From: an uncultured SAR86 cluster bacterium
Lineage (GTDB): Bacteria; Pseudomonadota; Gammaproteobacteria; Magnimaribacterales; Magnimaribacteraceae
Assembly (NCBI GenBank): GCA_902537425.1
Contig: CACBBD010000002.1
Coordinates: 82,557 to 146,556, forward strand
DNA length: 64,000 nt
Reading direction: 5' to 3'
Of this stretch, positions 35,394 through 45,068 are shown in pieces. A program made the translations under genes and the position numbers. The notes below the pieces were generated by a model. The model was not told the origin of the DNA. It ran no database searches and was given only the letters and a program-made list of their open reading frames with translations. Every line of letters begins with the position of its first letter. Within the stretch, counting starts at the first letter, position 1.

Positions 35394-36758
35394 TTAAAAT
35401 TTATTTATATTTGGTTTTATGCTCTTTAATCCCTGGTAAAAAATTTTTTTTATCTTATTTAAATGATCATTTGTTTCAGCTTCAAATCTTAATACTAAAC
35501 AAGGCGAAGTATTAGAAGGTCTCAACAATCCCCAACCTTTTTCAAATTCAACTCTTATACCATCTATGTTCACTGTTTTAGCGTCGCTAAAATTAGAATT
35601 TTCTATAAATGTTTTTACTATTTGAAATTTTTCTTCATCTGAAGCTGGTATATTTATCTCAGGAGTTGAAAGCATGTTAGGAACAGTTACAAATGGGTCG
35701 TCTTGTTCAGAATTTGCTATTATTTCAAGCATTCTAGCACCAGCATATATACCATCATCAAATCCTGGCCATCTGTCATTAAAGAAAATATGACCACTCA
35801 TTTCACCGCCGAGTAAAGCATCTGTTTCCCTTATTTTCTGTTTTATAAATGCATGACCAGTCTTGCATATCAAGGGCCTTCCTTTTAGCTTTTCAATTTC
35901 ATCTGAAAGTAGTTTTGAGCACTTAACATCAAAAACAATCTTAGCATTCGGGCTTGATTGAATGATTTGTCTCGAAAACATTATCATCTGTCTATCAGGG
36001 AAGATCATTTCTCCTTTCGGAGAAATTACACCTAATCTATCAGCATCTCCATCAAAAGCCAGTCCCACCAATGAATTATTCTCTTTTACACTTTTAATGA
36101 GATCCTCCATATTAATTAATTTAGACGGATCAGGGTGATGATTTGGGAAGGAACCATCTGGTTCTCCATATAACTCTATTACATTGCAACCTAGTCTTTC
36201 ATATACATCTTTCGCCACAACACCAGCTGCACCATTTCCACAATCTATTGAGATGTTCAGATTTTTGTTTAGTTTAATGCTTCCCAATATCCGTTTTATA
36301 TAAGTCTCCTTAATATCTTCTTTCTTTGATATCCCTTTTCCTTTTCTAAAATCTTTTTCTAAGATCCTTCGCTTAAGATTCAAGATTTCTTCGCTAGATG
36401 TCGAATTCTTATTAAAAACAATTTTGAATCCATTGTAATTTCCAGGATTATGACTGCCTGTTATTACAACTCCACTTGAGGAGTTTAATTCATAGGTTGA
36501 GTGATAGAACATTGGACTAGTAACTATGCCAATATCAATCAAATTACAGCCAGTAGAAATTATTCCTGAAGAAAGCCAATCATAAATTTCAGGACTTGAA
36601 AGTCTTGCATCTCTTCCGACGATGAATTCATGAATATTTCTATCAATTGCTTCAGAACCCAAAGCTCTGCCAAGACTTTGAACTACTTCTGGGGTTAGGT
36701 CTTCATAGGCTATACCTCTAATATCATTAGCTCTGAATATGTTTTGGTTTAGCTCCAC
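35394..36758 (-). CDS. algC: Phosphomannomutase/phosphoglucomutase
   Basis: VVITGSHNPGNYNGFK, FDGDADRLGVI, GGEMSGHIFFNDRWPGFDDGIYA. Confidence 0.9.
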   Translation of the reverse strand: MELNQNIFRANDIRGIAYEDLTPEVVQSLGRALGSEAIDRNIHEFIVGRDARLSSPEIYDWLSSGIISTGCNLIDIGIVTSPMFYHSTYELNSSSGVVITGSHNPGNYNGFKIVFNKNSTSSEEILNLKRRILEKDFRKGKGISKKEDIKETYIKRILGSIKLNKNLNISIDCGNGAAGVVAKDVYERLGCNVIELYGEPDGSFPNHHPDPSKLINMEDLIKSVKENNSLVGLAFDGDADRLGVISPKGEMIFPDRQMIMFSRQIIQSSPNAKIVFDVKCSKLLSDEIEKLKGRPLICKTGHAFIKQKIRETDALLGGEMSGHIFFNDRWPGFDDGIYAGARMLEIIANSEQDDPFVTVPNMLSTPEINIPASDEEKFQIVKTFIENSNFSDAKTVNIDGIRVEFEKGWGLLRPSNTSPCLVLRFEAETNDHLNKIKKIFYQGLKSIKPNINKF

Positions 36759-36845
36759 CTTGCAATTATATATTCTGAATAATCTATTTACTCTACATAA
36801 AATAATTTATATCGATAGAATATAAAAAAAATAAAGGAATTTGAT

Positions 36846-37766
36846 TTGGATCTCTCAAAAATAACTGGTGAAATTTGGTTCGATGGCGAAATGATTGATT
36901 GGCAAGATGCCAATACACATCTTTTAACTCATACCCTTCATTACGGTTTAGGTGTTTTTGAAGGTGTAAGGGCGTATGACACCGTTAAAGGACCTTCTAT
37001 TTTTAGGCTTCATGATCATACAGACAGGTTATTCAAATCAGCATCTACAGTTAATATGGTGATTCCCTTTTCAAAAGAGGAAATCAATAAGGCTCATGGA
37101 GATGTTATAAGGGCAAATGGCCTGGAAGAAGCCTATATTAGGCCCATGTGCTTTTATGGATCAGAAGGTATGGGCCTTAGAGCAGATAACTTGAAGGTAC
37201 ATGCAATGGTGGCAGCTTGGGAATGGCCTTCTTATATGGAGCCCGAAGCCAGAGAAAAAGGTATAAAAGTTAAACTGTCTTCTTTCAAGAGACAGGCTAG
37301 GAACCCTGTTGCTAATTCTAAAGTTAATGGTAACTATGTGCAATCAATTGTGGCTTTGAATGAAGCACTAGAGAATGGCTTTGATGAGGCTTTGATGCTT
37401 GATTCTGAAGGTTTTATTGCTGAAGGTAGCGGTGAAAATTTTTTCTTGGTGAAAAATGGGATTCTTTATTCTCCCGATCTTGATTCGTGCCTTGATGGCA
37501 TTACCAGAAGAACAATTCTTGCTTTAGCAGAGCAGTTAAATATTACTTTCACAGTAAAAAAACTGACCTTAGAAGACGTATTGGAATCTGATGAATCTTT
37601 TTTTTCGGGTACTGCAGCTGAAGTTGTACCTATAAACTCAATCGATGGCAAACTAATCGGTTCTGGGACCAGAGGACCAATAACTGAAAAATTGCAAAGT
37701 GCTTACTTTGACCAAGTGAGAGGCATCACAGATGCCAATGATGTTTGGCATACTTATACTAGGTAA
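36846..37766 (+). CDS. ilvE: Branched-chain amino acid aminotransferase
   Basis: HYGLGVFEGVRAY, KVNGNYVQSIVALNEA, EGSGENFFLV; TTG start. Confidence 0.93.
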   Translation: MDLSKITGEIWFDGEMIDWQDANTHLLTHTLHYGLGVFEGVRAYDTVKGPSIFRLHDHTDRLFKSASTVNMVIPFSKEEINKAHGDVIRANGLEEAYIRPMCFYGSEGMGLRADNLKVHAMVAAWEWPSYMEPEAREKGIKVKLSSFKRQARNPVANSKVNGNYVQSIVALNEALENGFDEALMLDSEGFIAEGSGENFFLVKNGILYSPDLDSCLDGITRRTILALAEQLNITFTVKKLTLEDVLESDESFFSGTAAEVVPINSIDGKLIGSGTRGPITEKLQSAYFDQVRGITDANDVWHTYTR

Positions 37767-37771
37767 GAATC

Positions 37772-38800
37772 ATGAACATTTTAATCATTGGACCTTCTTG
37801 GGTTGGTGATTCTGTAATGGCTCAATCTCTCTATATACAGCTTAAAAAAGAAGATCCTGATTGCAATATCGATGTCGTCTCCCCTCCATGGACTGTATCA
37901 ATAATGGAGAGAATGCCTCAAGTTGCTAGAAATATAAAGTCTCCTTTTTTACATGGTGACATAAAACTTATTTCAAGAAACAGATTTGGTAAGAGTTTGA
38001 TGAAGTTTAACTACGATCGATCGATCGTATTAACTAATTCTTTCAAATCAGCTTTGGTACCTTATTTTGCAAAAATCCCTATAAGAACAGGATGGTTAGG
38101 TGAGTTTAGATATGGATTGTTGAATGACATAAGGAAACTAGATCCAACTAAAAACCATCTTATGGTAGAAAAATTTGTATCTCTTTCTTTGCAGAATGAT
38201 AATTATTCTCTAGATAGTCTTGATTTCCCTTCACTCATAATTGACTTAGTTAATCAAAAAAATGTATTGAGTAAATTAAGTATAGATTCCAGTTTAATGA
38301 GTCTAGCTATTTGTCCTGGAGCAGAGTTTGGCCCTGCAAAGAAATGGCCTCCAGAGTACTTTGCTGAGGTAGCACGAGTTTATATCGAGAAAGGCTGGAA
38401 TATAGTTTGTCTTGGGTCTCCTAATGATCAAGAAACAGGAGATAAAATAGAATCTTTTCACGACTTAAGTAAGGAGAACAAGTTTTATAACTTGATCGGT
38501 AAAACCTCTTTAAATGATGCAATTGATATATTAGGTTTTTGCGACAGAGTTGTTAGTAATGATTCTGGTTTGATGCACATAGCTGCTGCAGTAGGAACTC
38601 CTTTAGTGGCATTGTACGGACCCTCCTCACCTGCTTACACTCCTCCCCTCACAGATAGCAAGAAAATACTAAGGAAAATGGAAGGTTATGAAAAGATAAG
38701 GGAGGGGGACTTAGATAGAGGATATCATCGATCTCTTTTGGCAATCAAACCGACCGAAGTTATAAATGCTTTAGAGGAACTAGGAAACTTTGATGAATAA
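37772..38800 (+). CDS. waaF: ADP-heptose:LPS heptosyltransferase II
   Basis: NILIIGPSWVGDSVMAQSL, CPGAEFGPAKKWPPEYFAEVA, VSNDSGLMHIAAAVGTPLVALYGPSSP. Confidence 0.93.
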   Translation: MNILIIGPSWVGDSVMAQSLYIQLKKEDPDCNIDVVSPPWTVSIMERMPQVARNIKSPFLHGDIKLISRNRFGKSLMKFNYDRSIVLTNSFKSALVPYFAKIPIRTGWLGEFRYGLLNDIRKLDPTKNHLMVEKFVSLSLQNDNYSLDSLDFPSLIIDLVNQKNVLSKLSIDSSLMSLAICPGAEFGPAKKWPPEYFAEVARVYIEKGWNIVCLGSPNDQETGDKIESFHDLSKENKFYNLIGKTSLNDAIDILGFCDRVVSNDSGLMHIAAAVGTPLVALYGPSSPAYTPPLTDSKKILRKMEGYEKIREGDLDRGYHRSLLAIKPTEVINALEELGNFDE

Positions 38801-39893
38801 GAAACTGGCATTAGTTTTATACAAATACTTTCCTTATGGAGGACTACAAAAAGACTTTATGGAAATAGCTAAGGAGCTTCTTTCAAGAGGTAATAGCTTA
38901 AAGATCTATACAAGAAGTTGGGAAGGCGAAATCCCTGAAGATTTAGAAATAATTCAACTAGGAGAAACAGGAATCTCAAACTACTCGAAGAATAAAAAGT
39001 TTATTAAAAAAGCTTTTAAGGCCATGGAAGATTTTGAGCCTGATATTATTTTTGGTTTTAATAAAATGCCCGGATTAGATTTATATTTTGCAGCAGACAC
39101 ATGCTTCGCTTTTCGGTCTCAGTCTAAGCCTTTTTTACAAAAATATACTAGAAGGTTTCGACAATCTATTAAATATGAAGAGGAAGTTTTTTCTAGAAAT
39201 GTATCAACCAAGATACTCTTACTAAATACTAAGCAGCTGAATGAGTTCTCTGAGTTTTATTCAACCCCATCTAATAGAATGACATTAGTGCCTCCAGGAA
39301 TCGATAGAGACTGGAGCACATATAAGCCTATTAATATTCGAGAGAGATTATGCATACCTCCAGAAGACAAGGTCTTGCTTTTTGTTGGTTCAGATTTTTC
39401 TAGAAAAGGATTGGATAGAACTATTTTGGCGCTTAGCTATTTACTCAAGAAAAAAAAATCTGCTACGTTAATAGTAATTGGGGATGATGACCAAGCTCCT
39501 TATAAGAAACTTCTTCAACAAGAATCACTTGATAAAAAAGTTTGTTTCATCGGACCTAGCCAGGAAGTGGCGTCATTTATGAAATCATCTGATCTTCTTA
39601 TACATCCAGCAAGAGAAGAGGCAGCAGGTAATATAATTATAGAAGCTATTGTATCCGGACTTCCTTCGGTAGTTACAGAATCTGTTGGATTCTCTAGCGA
39701 AGTACTAAAATATAAATCTGGTGAAGTATTGAAAGGGGATTTCAACCAAGACAATTTTAATTTATTAGTGGCAGATACCCTTGCTGATGAAAAACTATCG
39801 GTTATAAAGGAATCTATTCACAGTTTATCTGATTGTGATTATTTTTTCTCTCGGTTTAAATACATAGCAGATTACATAGAAAACGAATTTTAA
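38790..39893 (+). CDS. waaG: GT4 glycosyltransferase, LPS core glucosyltransferase WaaG-like
   Basis: ALVLYKYFPYGGLQKDFMEIA, VGSDFSRKGLDR, HPAREEAAGNIIIEAIVSGLP. Confidence 0.85.
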   Translation: MMNKKLALVLYKYFPYGGLQKDFMEIAKELLSRGNSLKIYTRSWEGEIPEDLEIIQLGETGISNYSKNKKFIKKAFKAMEDFEPDIIFGFNKMPGLDLYFAADTCFAFRSQSKPFLQKYTRRFRQSIKYEEEVFSRNVSTKILLLNTKQLNEFSEFYSTPSNRMTLVPPGIDRDWSTYKPINIRERLCIPPEDKVLLFVGSDFSRKGLDRTILALSYLLKKKKSATLIVIGDDDQAPYKKLLQQESLDKKVCFIGPSQEVASFMKSSDLLIHPAREEAAGNIIIEAIVSGLPSVVTESVGFSSEVLKYKSGEVLKGDFNQDNFNLLVADTLADEKLSVIKESIHSLSDCDYFFSRFKYIADYIENEF

Positions 39894-41398
39894 TGGACCA
39901 GGTAAAGTTTCTTAATGACGACCTAAAGCATTTCTTTACTGACAAACCTTTCGATGTTGCCAATGACTTAGATGGAGATATTTTCAGGCAACATGAAAAT
40001 AGAGTCACAAAAAGATTTGAGTTGGAACAAAAAAATTATTTTATAAAAACTCACGGACCAGTAGGGTGGAAGGAAATTCTCAAAAACCTTATACAATTTA
40101 AAATACCTGTTGTAGGGGCAAAGAGAGAATACCAAGCGCTAAATCATTTATCCAAAAATGGAGTTAAGTGTCCTGAAGTCAGGGGATTTGGACTAAGAGG
40201 TCTCAATCCGGCTGACTCGTCATCTTTTCTAATTACCAAAGAACTCCATAACACCATATCGTTAGAAGATTTTTTCTTTAAAAGAATACACGAAGAACTT
40301 TCTTTTAAAGACAAAAGAAATTTGATTATAAAAGTGGCTGCTTTGATTCGTAGGATGCATGCAACAGGCCTTAATCATAGAGATCTTTACCTTTGTCATA
40401 TTCATATTCAGAAAGATACAGATATCAATGAAATTGACTTGTATTTAATAGATCTTCATCGTGCTCAAATCCGGAGTAAAGTTCCCCTTAGATGGCTAGT
40501 TAAAGATTTAGGCGGTTTTATTCATTCAGTTTTACAGTTCAATTTGACTGAAAGAGATTTTTACAGATTCTTCATGACTTATTTCGATTGTTCCTTAGAG
40601 GTATTGTTAAAGACACATCAAACATTACTTCAAACAATTTTAGATAGGGCATTTGAGATGTACTTAAAGCCACAGGTAAAAGGTATCTCTCTTAATGTTA
40701 AAGATAAGGAGGTAAACGAATCTAGGTTCTCTAAATATATCGAAGACAAAAGGAGATTTGTAATAAGAAAGGATAAAGAACTATTTAAAGATCAGATTCT
40801 TAAGTTTCTAGATGACGAGGAAAGTCTGATTAATTCAGGCGAGGTTATCAAGAATGAAAGAGGTCATCTGGTAGTAAGGCTAAAATTAAAAGACCAAGAT
40901 TTCTACTTTAAAAAATATCGAATAAAAAATATCTATCATGGACTTACAAGACTGCTGAAACCTACTCGCGCTAATAATTCTATGAAAGCTACATTTTGGT
41001 TTAATGCCGTGGGCATAAAAACTGCGATTCCAATCTTATTTTGTGAAGATAAGGGTTTTCTTGGGGCTAGAGCTTCCTACTTAGTCACTGAATCTATAGT
41101 AGGCAAAAGTTTAGACGATGCACTCACGATAGAGGATAATCATGTTAGGGTGATTTCGTCTATCGATGCCTTTTTTAAAAGGATCAACTGGATTGGTTAC
41201 TGCCATGGAGATGCTAAGACATCTAATTTCTTTATGGATAAAAGCTTAATAGCTTTCGATCTTGATTCGTCTTGCCAAAGTTTTATGCATCCTTTACAAA
41301 GAAAAACCTTGTCACGTGATAAGAAGCGAATACTTAAGAGTCTTAAGGGTTACAATGCAATCTATTCCAAATTATCTAAAAGATTTCATAGGAGTTAA
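39893..41398 (+). CDS. Fused LPS core kinase: N-terminal WaaP/RfaP-like plus C-terminal KdkA/InaA-like kinase domain
   Basis: N-half: FIKTHGPVGWKEILKNL, LNHRDLYLCHIHI, YLIDLHRAQIR. C-half: IGYCHGDAKTSNFFMDKSLIAFDLDS. Confidence 0.82.
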   Translation: MDQVKFLNDDLKHFFTDKPFDVANDLDGDIFRQHENRVTKRFELEQKNYFIKTHGPVGWKEILKNLIQFKIPVVGAKREYQALNHLSKNGVKCPEVRGFGLRGLNPADSSSFLITKELHNTISLEDFFFKRIHEELSFKDKRNLIIKVAALIRRMHATGLNHRDLYLCHIHIQKDTDINEIDLYLIDLHRAQIRSKVPLRWLVKDLGGFIHSVLQFNLTERDFYRFFMTYFDCSLEVLLKTHQTLLQTILDRAFEMYLKPQVKGISLNVKDKEVNESRFSKYIEDKRRFVIRKDKELFKDQILKFLDDEESLINSGEVIKNERGHLVVRLKLKDQDFYFKKYRIKNIYHGLTRLLKPTRANNSMKATFWFNAVGIKTAIPILFCEDKGFLGARASYLVTESIVGKSLDDALTIEDNHVRVISSIDAFFKRINWIGYCHGDAKTSNFFMDKSLIAFDLDSSCQSFMHPLQRKTLSRDKKRILKSLKGYNAIYSKLSKRFHRS

Positions 41399-41400
41399 GA

Positions 41401-42615
41401 TTGAAAGTTGGACTGTTAAGCTACAGAAGCCATCCTTATTCAGGTGGACAAGGAATTTATATTAAACACTTGAGCAAGGCTCTAAAAAATTTAGGTCATG
41501 AAGTTTCTGTACTTTCTGGCCCTCCATATCCTGAATTAGATTCCGGAGTGAATCTTATTAAAATACCAAGTCTTGGACTCTTTGAGAGTGGTGAGAGGCT
41601 CAAGGCATTCAGATTAAGATTCTTCTGGAGTCCAATAGATCTTTACGAATGGATAACTGTTATGACTGGTGGATTTCCTGAGCCTTACACTTACGGCAAA
41701 AGAGTTTTAAAGAGACTCAAAGAAAATAATCTTAAATTGGATGTATTATTGGATAATCAATCCTTATCTAGCTCTTTACTGGAAATTCAAGCGCTTTATC
41801 CGTTGGCAGTAACAATTCATCATCCAATAACTAAAGATCATAAATTGGAAATGCAAAATGCAATTAATTGGAAAGAAAGGTTATCTTCTTCAAGATGGCA
41901 TAACTTTTTACCTATGCAAAAGAAAGTTACTCCCCAATTAAAAAATATCATTTGTGTTAGTCAGCCTTCAAAAGAGGATGTTATTTCTGAATTTAAGGTT
42001 GATGGAAAAAAAATAACAGTAATACCCAATGGTATAGATACAGAGATTTTTAAACCTTCCTCATTAAAAAAGTCTTTGAACTTTAGGATTGTTACTACAG
42101 CTAGTGCAGATATACCTCTAAAAGGTTTGAGGCACCTAATATTGGCTTTACCTAGAGTTATAAGAAAATTTCCTCTTACCTCTCTAATTGTCATTGGTAG
42201 ATCTCCTGAGAAGGGTAACGTTAAAAAGTTGATAGACGATCTTGATTTAGAAGATAAAATTACTTTCAGATCTGGTATCTCTGAAAAAGAGATCGTTAAA
42301 ATTTACCATAATTCGGATATCGCAGTTATACCATCTCTATACGAAGGTTTTGGGTTTGGTGCAGGTGAAGCTATGGCTTGCGGAGTTCCATTAATTAGTA
42401 CAGATTCTGGAGGACTTAAGCAAGTTATTGGCGATGCAGCACTCAAGATTAAACCAGGTTCGGTTAATGAAATTGAGGAGGCTATTTTGCAACTATTTAC
42501 TGAAGAAAAAATTAGACAAGAATTAGCGGAAAAAGGTAGAGAAAGAATGGAAAAGTTTTTCGATTGGAAAATAGCTGCATCAGCTTACATAGACGTATTC
42601 AAGAAGATAATCTAG
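41401..42615 (+). CDS. GT4 family glycosyltransferase
   Basis: SYRSHPYSGGQGIYIKHL, VIPNGIDTEIFKPSS, VIPSLYEGFGFGAGEAMACGVPLISTDSGG; TTG start. Confidence 0.88.
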   Translation: MKVGLLSYRSHPYSGGQGIYIKHLSKALKNLGHEVSVLSGPPYPELDSGVNLIKIPSLGLFESGERLKAFRLRFFWSPIDLYEWITVMTGGFPEPYTYGKRVLKRLKENNLKLDVLLDNQSLSSSLLEIQALYPLAVTIHHPITKDHKLEMQNAINWKERLSSSRWHNFLPMQKKVTPQLKNIICVSQPSKEDVISEFKVDGKKITVIPNGIDTEIFKPSSLKKSLNFRIVTTASADIPLKGLRHLILALPRVIRKFPLTSLIVIGRSPEKGNVKKLIDDLDLEDKITFRSGISEKEIVKIYHNSDIAVIPSLYEGFGFGAGEAMACGVPLISTDSGGLKQVIGDAALKIKPGSVNEIEEAILQLFTEEKIRQELAEKGRERMEKFFDWKIAASAYIDVFKKII

Positions 42616-42625
42616 TTATCAAAAT

Positions 42626-43333
42626 ATGCAAACCATAAGATTCGAGAGCTTAAATTTATCTAATGATAATTTTCTTCTTGATATGGGTTGTGGTGAAGGC
42701 AGGCATTCAATTGGAGCTTATATAGAAACAAAAGTGAATGTCTTAGGTTTTGATCTCTCGATTAATGATCTGAGAATAGCAAGAGGAAGATTAGATGATT
42801 TCGATACTTCTGATATTCAATCCTTTTGTCAGTTTGGAAGGGCAGATATCATTTCTTTGCCATTTGCAGATTGTTCTCTCGATGCTGTAATTTGCAGTGA
42901 AGTTTTAGAGCATGTTGATTCACCGCAAAAATCTATAGAGGAATTAATTAGAGTTTTAAAGCCAGGTGGAATCTTGGCCCTAAGCGTACCAAGATATTTA
43001 CCTGAATTAATTTGCTGGAAACTTAGCAAAGAGTATTCAAAAACTCCTGGTGGTCATGTAAGAATATTTAGGCATAATCAACTTAAGACCTTAGGAACTG
43101 ACAACGGATTAAAGTATCAAAATTTCCATTGGGCCCATGGATTACATTCTCCTTACTGGTGGTTACAGTGTTTGTTTTGGAAAACAAGAGAAAAGTCTTA
43201 TATCGTTAAGCAATATCATAAATTATTGGTATGGGATTTAATGAGACAACCCCTAATAACAAGAATTTTAGAGAAATTTCTCCAGCCCTTAATAGGAAAA
43301 AGTCTTGTTATGTATTTTAGGAAACCCATTTAA
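42626..43333 (+). CDS. Class I SAM-dependent methyltransferase
   Basis: LLDMGCGEGRHSIGA, DAVICSEVLEHVDSPQKSIEELIRVLKPGGILALSVPRY. Confidence 0.85.
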   Translation: MQTIRFESLNLSNDNFLLDMGCGEGRHSIGAYIETKVNVLGFDLSINDLRIARGRLDDFDTSDIQSFCQFGRADIISLPFADCSLDAVICSEVLEHVDSPQKSIEELIRVLKPGGILALSVPRYLPELICWKLSKEYSKTPGGHVRIFRHNQLKTLGTDNGLKYQNFHWAHGLHSPYWWLQCLFWKTREKSYIVKQYHKLLVWDLMRQPLITRILEKFLQPLIGKSLVMYFRKPI

Positions 43334-44344
43334 ATGGACAGCTCAAAAATCGAGTTTTATAAAAGCTCAGTAGAATATATTTTAAAAGTCCAAAACCAGG
43401 ATGGATCTATTCCTTGGGAAGAAAATAAAAAACTTGATCCATGGGATCATATAGAGGCTGCCATGGGGCTCTCAGTTGCAGGAAAGAAAGAAGAGGCTGA
43501 GAGTGCTTTTTTATGGTTAAAGACAAATCAGCTGTCCGATGGCTCATGGTACTCCGAATATTTGATGTCTTCTCCTGTTACCAAAAGAAAGGAAACTAAC
43601 TTTTCGGCTTACATAGCAACAGGTCTGTGGCATTATTATTTAATTTTCGAAGATAAAAATTTCTTGAAGTTTATGCTTCCTACAATAACTAAATCGGTAA
43701 ATTTTGTAACCTCAATGCAAACAGAACACGGAGATATTTATTGGGCTTCAGAACAAGATAAGGAAATATTAGATGATTCACTGATAACAGGCAGTAGCTC
43801 AATTTATAAAAGTTTAGAATGCGCTTCAGCTATATTTAATCTTCTGGGTGAGTCTAGCTTACAGGCCGATATCTCGAAAAAAAATTTAAAAAATTCGATT
43901 CTAAATTATCCTGAAAGATATGATAGAAACTGGGAAAGTAAGTCTAGGTATAGTATGGATTGGTATTATCCCATCTTATGTGGCATTTATGATGACAAAA
44001 AGAGTATAAAAGATATTGAGACAAAGTGGTCAAAATTCATAGTCGATGACATGGGTTGTAAATGTGTTGAAGAAGAGCCTTGGGTTACTGTTGCAGAAAG
44101 TTCAGAACTTGTTTTGGCTCTGGTGAAGATCGGTTTAAGGGAAGAGGCACTTAAAATTTTTAATTCTTTACATCAATGGAGAGATACGCGAGATGGACTC
44201 TATTGGACTGGTTATGTATATAAAGATAAAAAGTTTTGGCCAGTAGAAAAGCCTACTTGGACTGCGGGTGCAGTTTTACTGGCAGCTGATGCTCTTTATG
44301 AATTTACTCCTGGCTCTGAGCTCTTTCTGAGACCTTGGTCCTAG
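43334..44344 (+). CDS. Alpha/alpha-toroid protein ('prenyltransferase'/glycosidase-like, function unknown)
   Basis: Repeated QNQDGSIPW, LWLKTNQLSDGSWYSEY, and SLHQWRDTRDGLYWTGYV toroid-type motifs. Confidence 0.55.
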   Translation: MDSSKIEFYKSSVEYILKVQNQDGSIPWEENKKLDPWDHIEAAMGLSVAGKKEEAESAFLWLKTNQLSDGSWYSEYLMSSPVTKRKETNFSAYIATGLWHYYLIFEDKNFLKFMLPTITKSVNFVTSMQTEHGDIYWASEQDKEILDDSLITGSSSIYKSLECASAIFNLLGESSLQADISKKNLKNSILNYPERYDRNWESKSRYSMDWYYPILCGIYDDKKSIKDIETKWSKFIVDDMGCKCVEEEPWVTVAESSELVLALVKIGLREEALKIFNSLHQWRDTRDGLYWTGYVYKDKKFWPVEKPTWTAGAVLLAADALYEFTPGSELFLRPWS

Positions 44345-44349
44345 AAATA

Positions 44350-44970
44350 TTACTTTATCTTTCGTAATATTCTTAAAGAACCTACAGCATCTATTTCTTC
44401 GAAGTTGCCACTTTCAAGAGCTTTTAGATAAATATTATACGGAGGTCTACCTCCATCTTCTGGATTAGGAAAAACGTCATGAATTGCCAATACTCCTTCA
44501 TTGACCAATCTTACTGACCACAGCCTATAATCATTTTGAGCTGCCTCTTCACTATGCCCGCCGTCTATAAAAATAAAACTAAACTGTAAGCTAATGTCTG
44601 CATAAGCTTCTTCGGATGTTGAAACCACGGGTATTACAACACCTTCTAAGTCAGATTTACGAATGGTGTCCAGAAAGAAAGGCAAAGTATCTATTCCCTT
44701 TCTTGTTTTATCGATCAGATCAGGGTCATAGTATTCCTCTCCTGGTTGTTGTTCTTCCGACCCTTTGTGATGATCTACGGAATAGAGTTTTTCATCATTC
44801 TCTTTTGCAGCTAAACCAATATAGACAGCTGATTTTCCGCAATAACTTCCAATTTCGAGTGCAGGGCCTGCCTTAGTTGCAGTTTTTGAGTGAGTGTATA
44901 GAGCTTCTCCTTCTAATGGATCAAGAAAGCCTTTCACTTTTTCTATATCTATAGGAAGATTTAATTTCAT
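44350..44970 (-). CDS. Class I SAM methyltransferase (Methyltransf_24-like)
   Basis: GPALEIGSYCGKSAVYIGLAA, FSFIFIDGGHSEEAAQNDYRLW. Confidence 0.75.
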   Translation of the reverse strand: MKLNLPIDIEKVKGFLDPLEGEALYTHSKTATKAGPALEIGSYCGKSAVYIGLAAKENDEKLYSVDHHKGSEEQQPGEEYYDPDLIDKTRKGIDTLPFFLDTIRKSDLEGVVIPVVSTSEEAYADISLQFSFIFIDGGHSEEAAQNDYRLWSVRLVNEGVLAIHDVFPNPEDGGRPPYNIYLKALESGNFEEIDAVGSLRILRKIK

Positions 44971-45068
44971 TAATTTATAAGATCATTTTGAATTCGATAA
45001 AACTTACTAAGATAGTTAATCAATAATATAGAACAGCATAATGATCTCAAGGTATATAATTAACTCAT

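Noticed and set aside
43334-44344. Firm call of prenyltransferase for the toroid protein
   Set aside because: Only fold-level resemblance; no catalytic motif I can verify.
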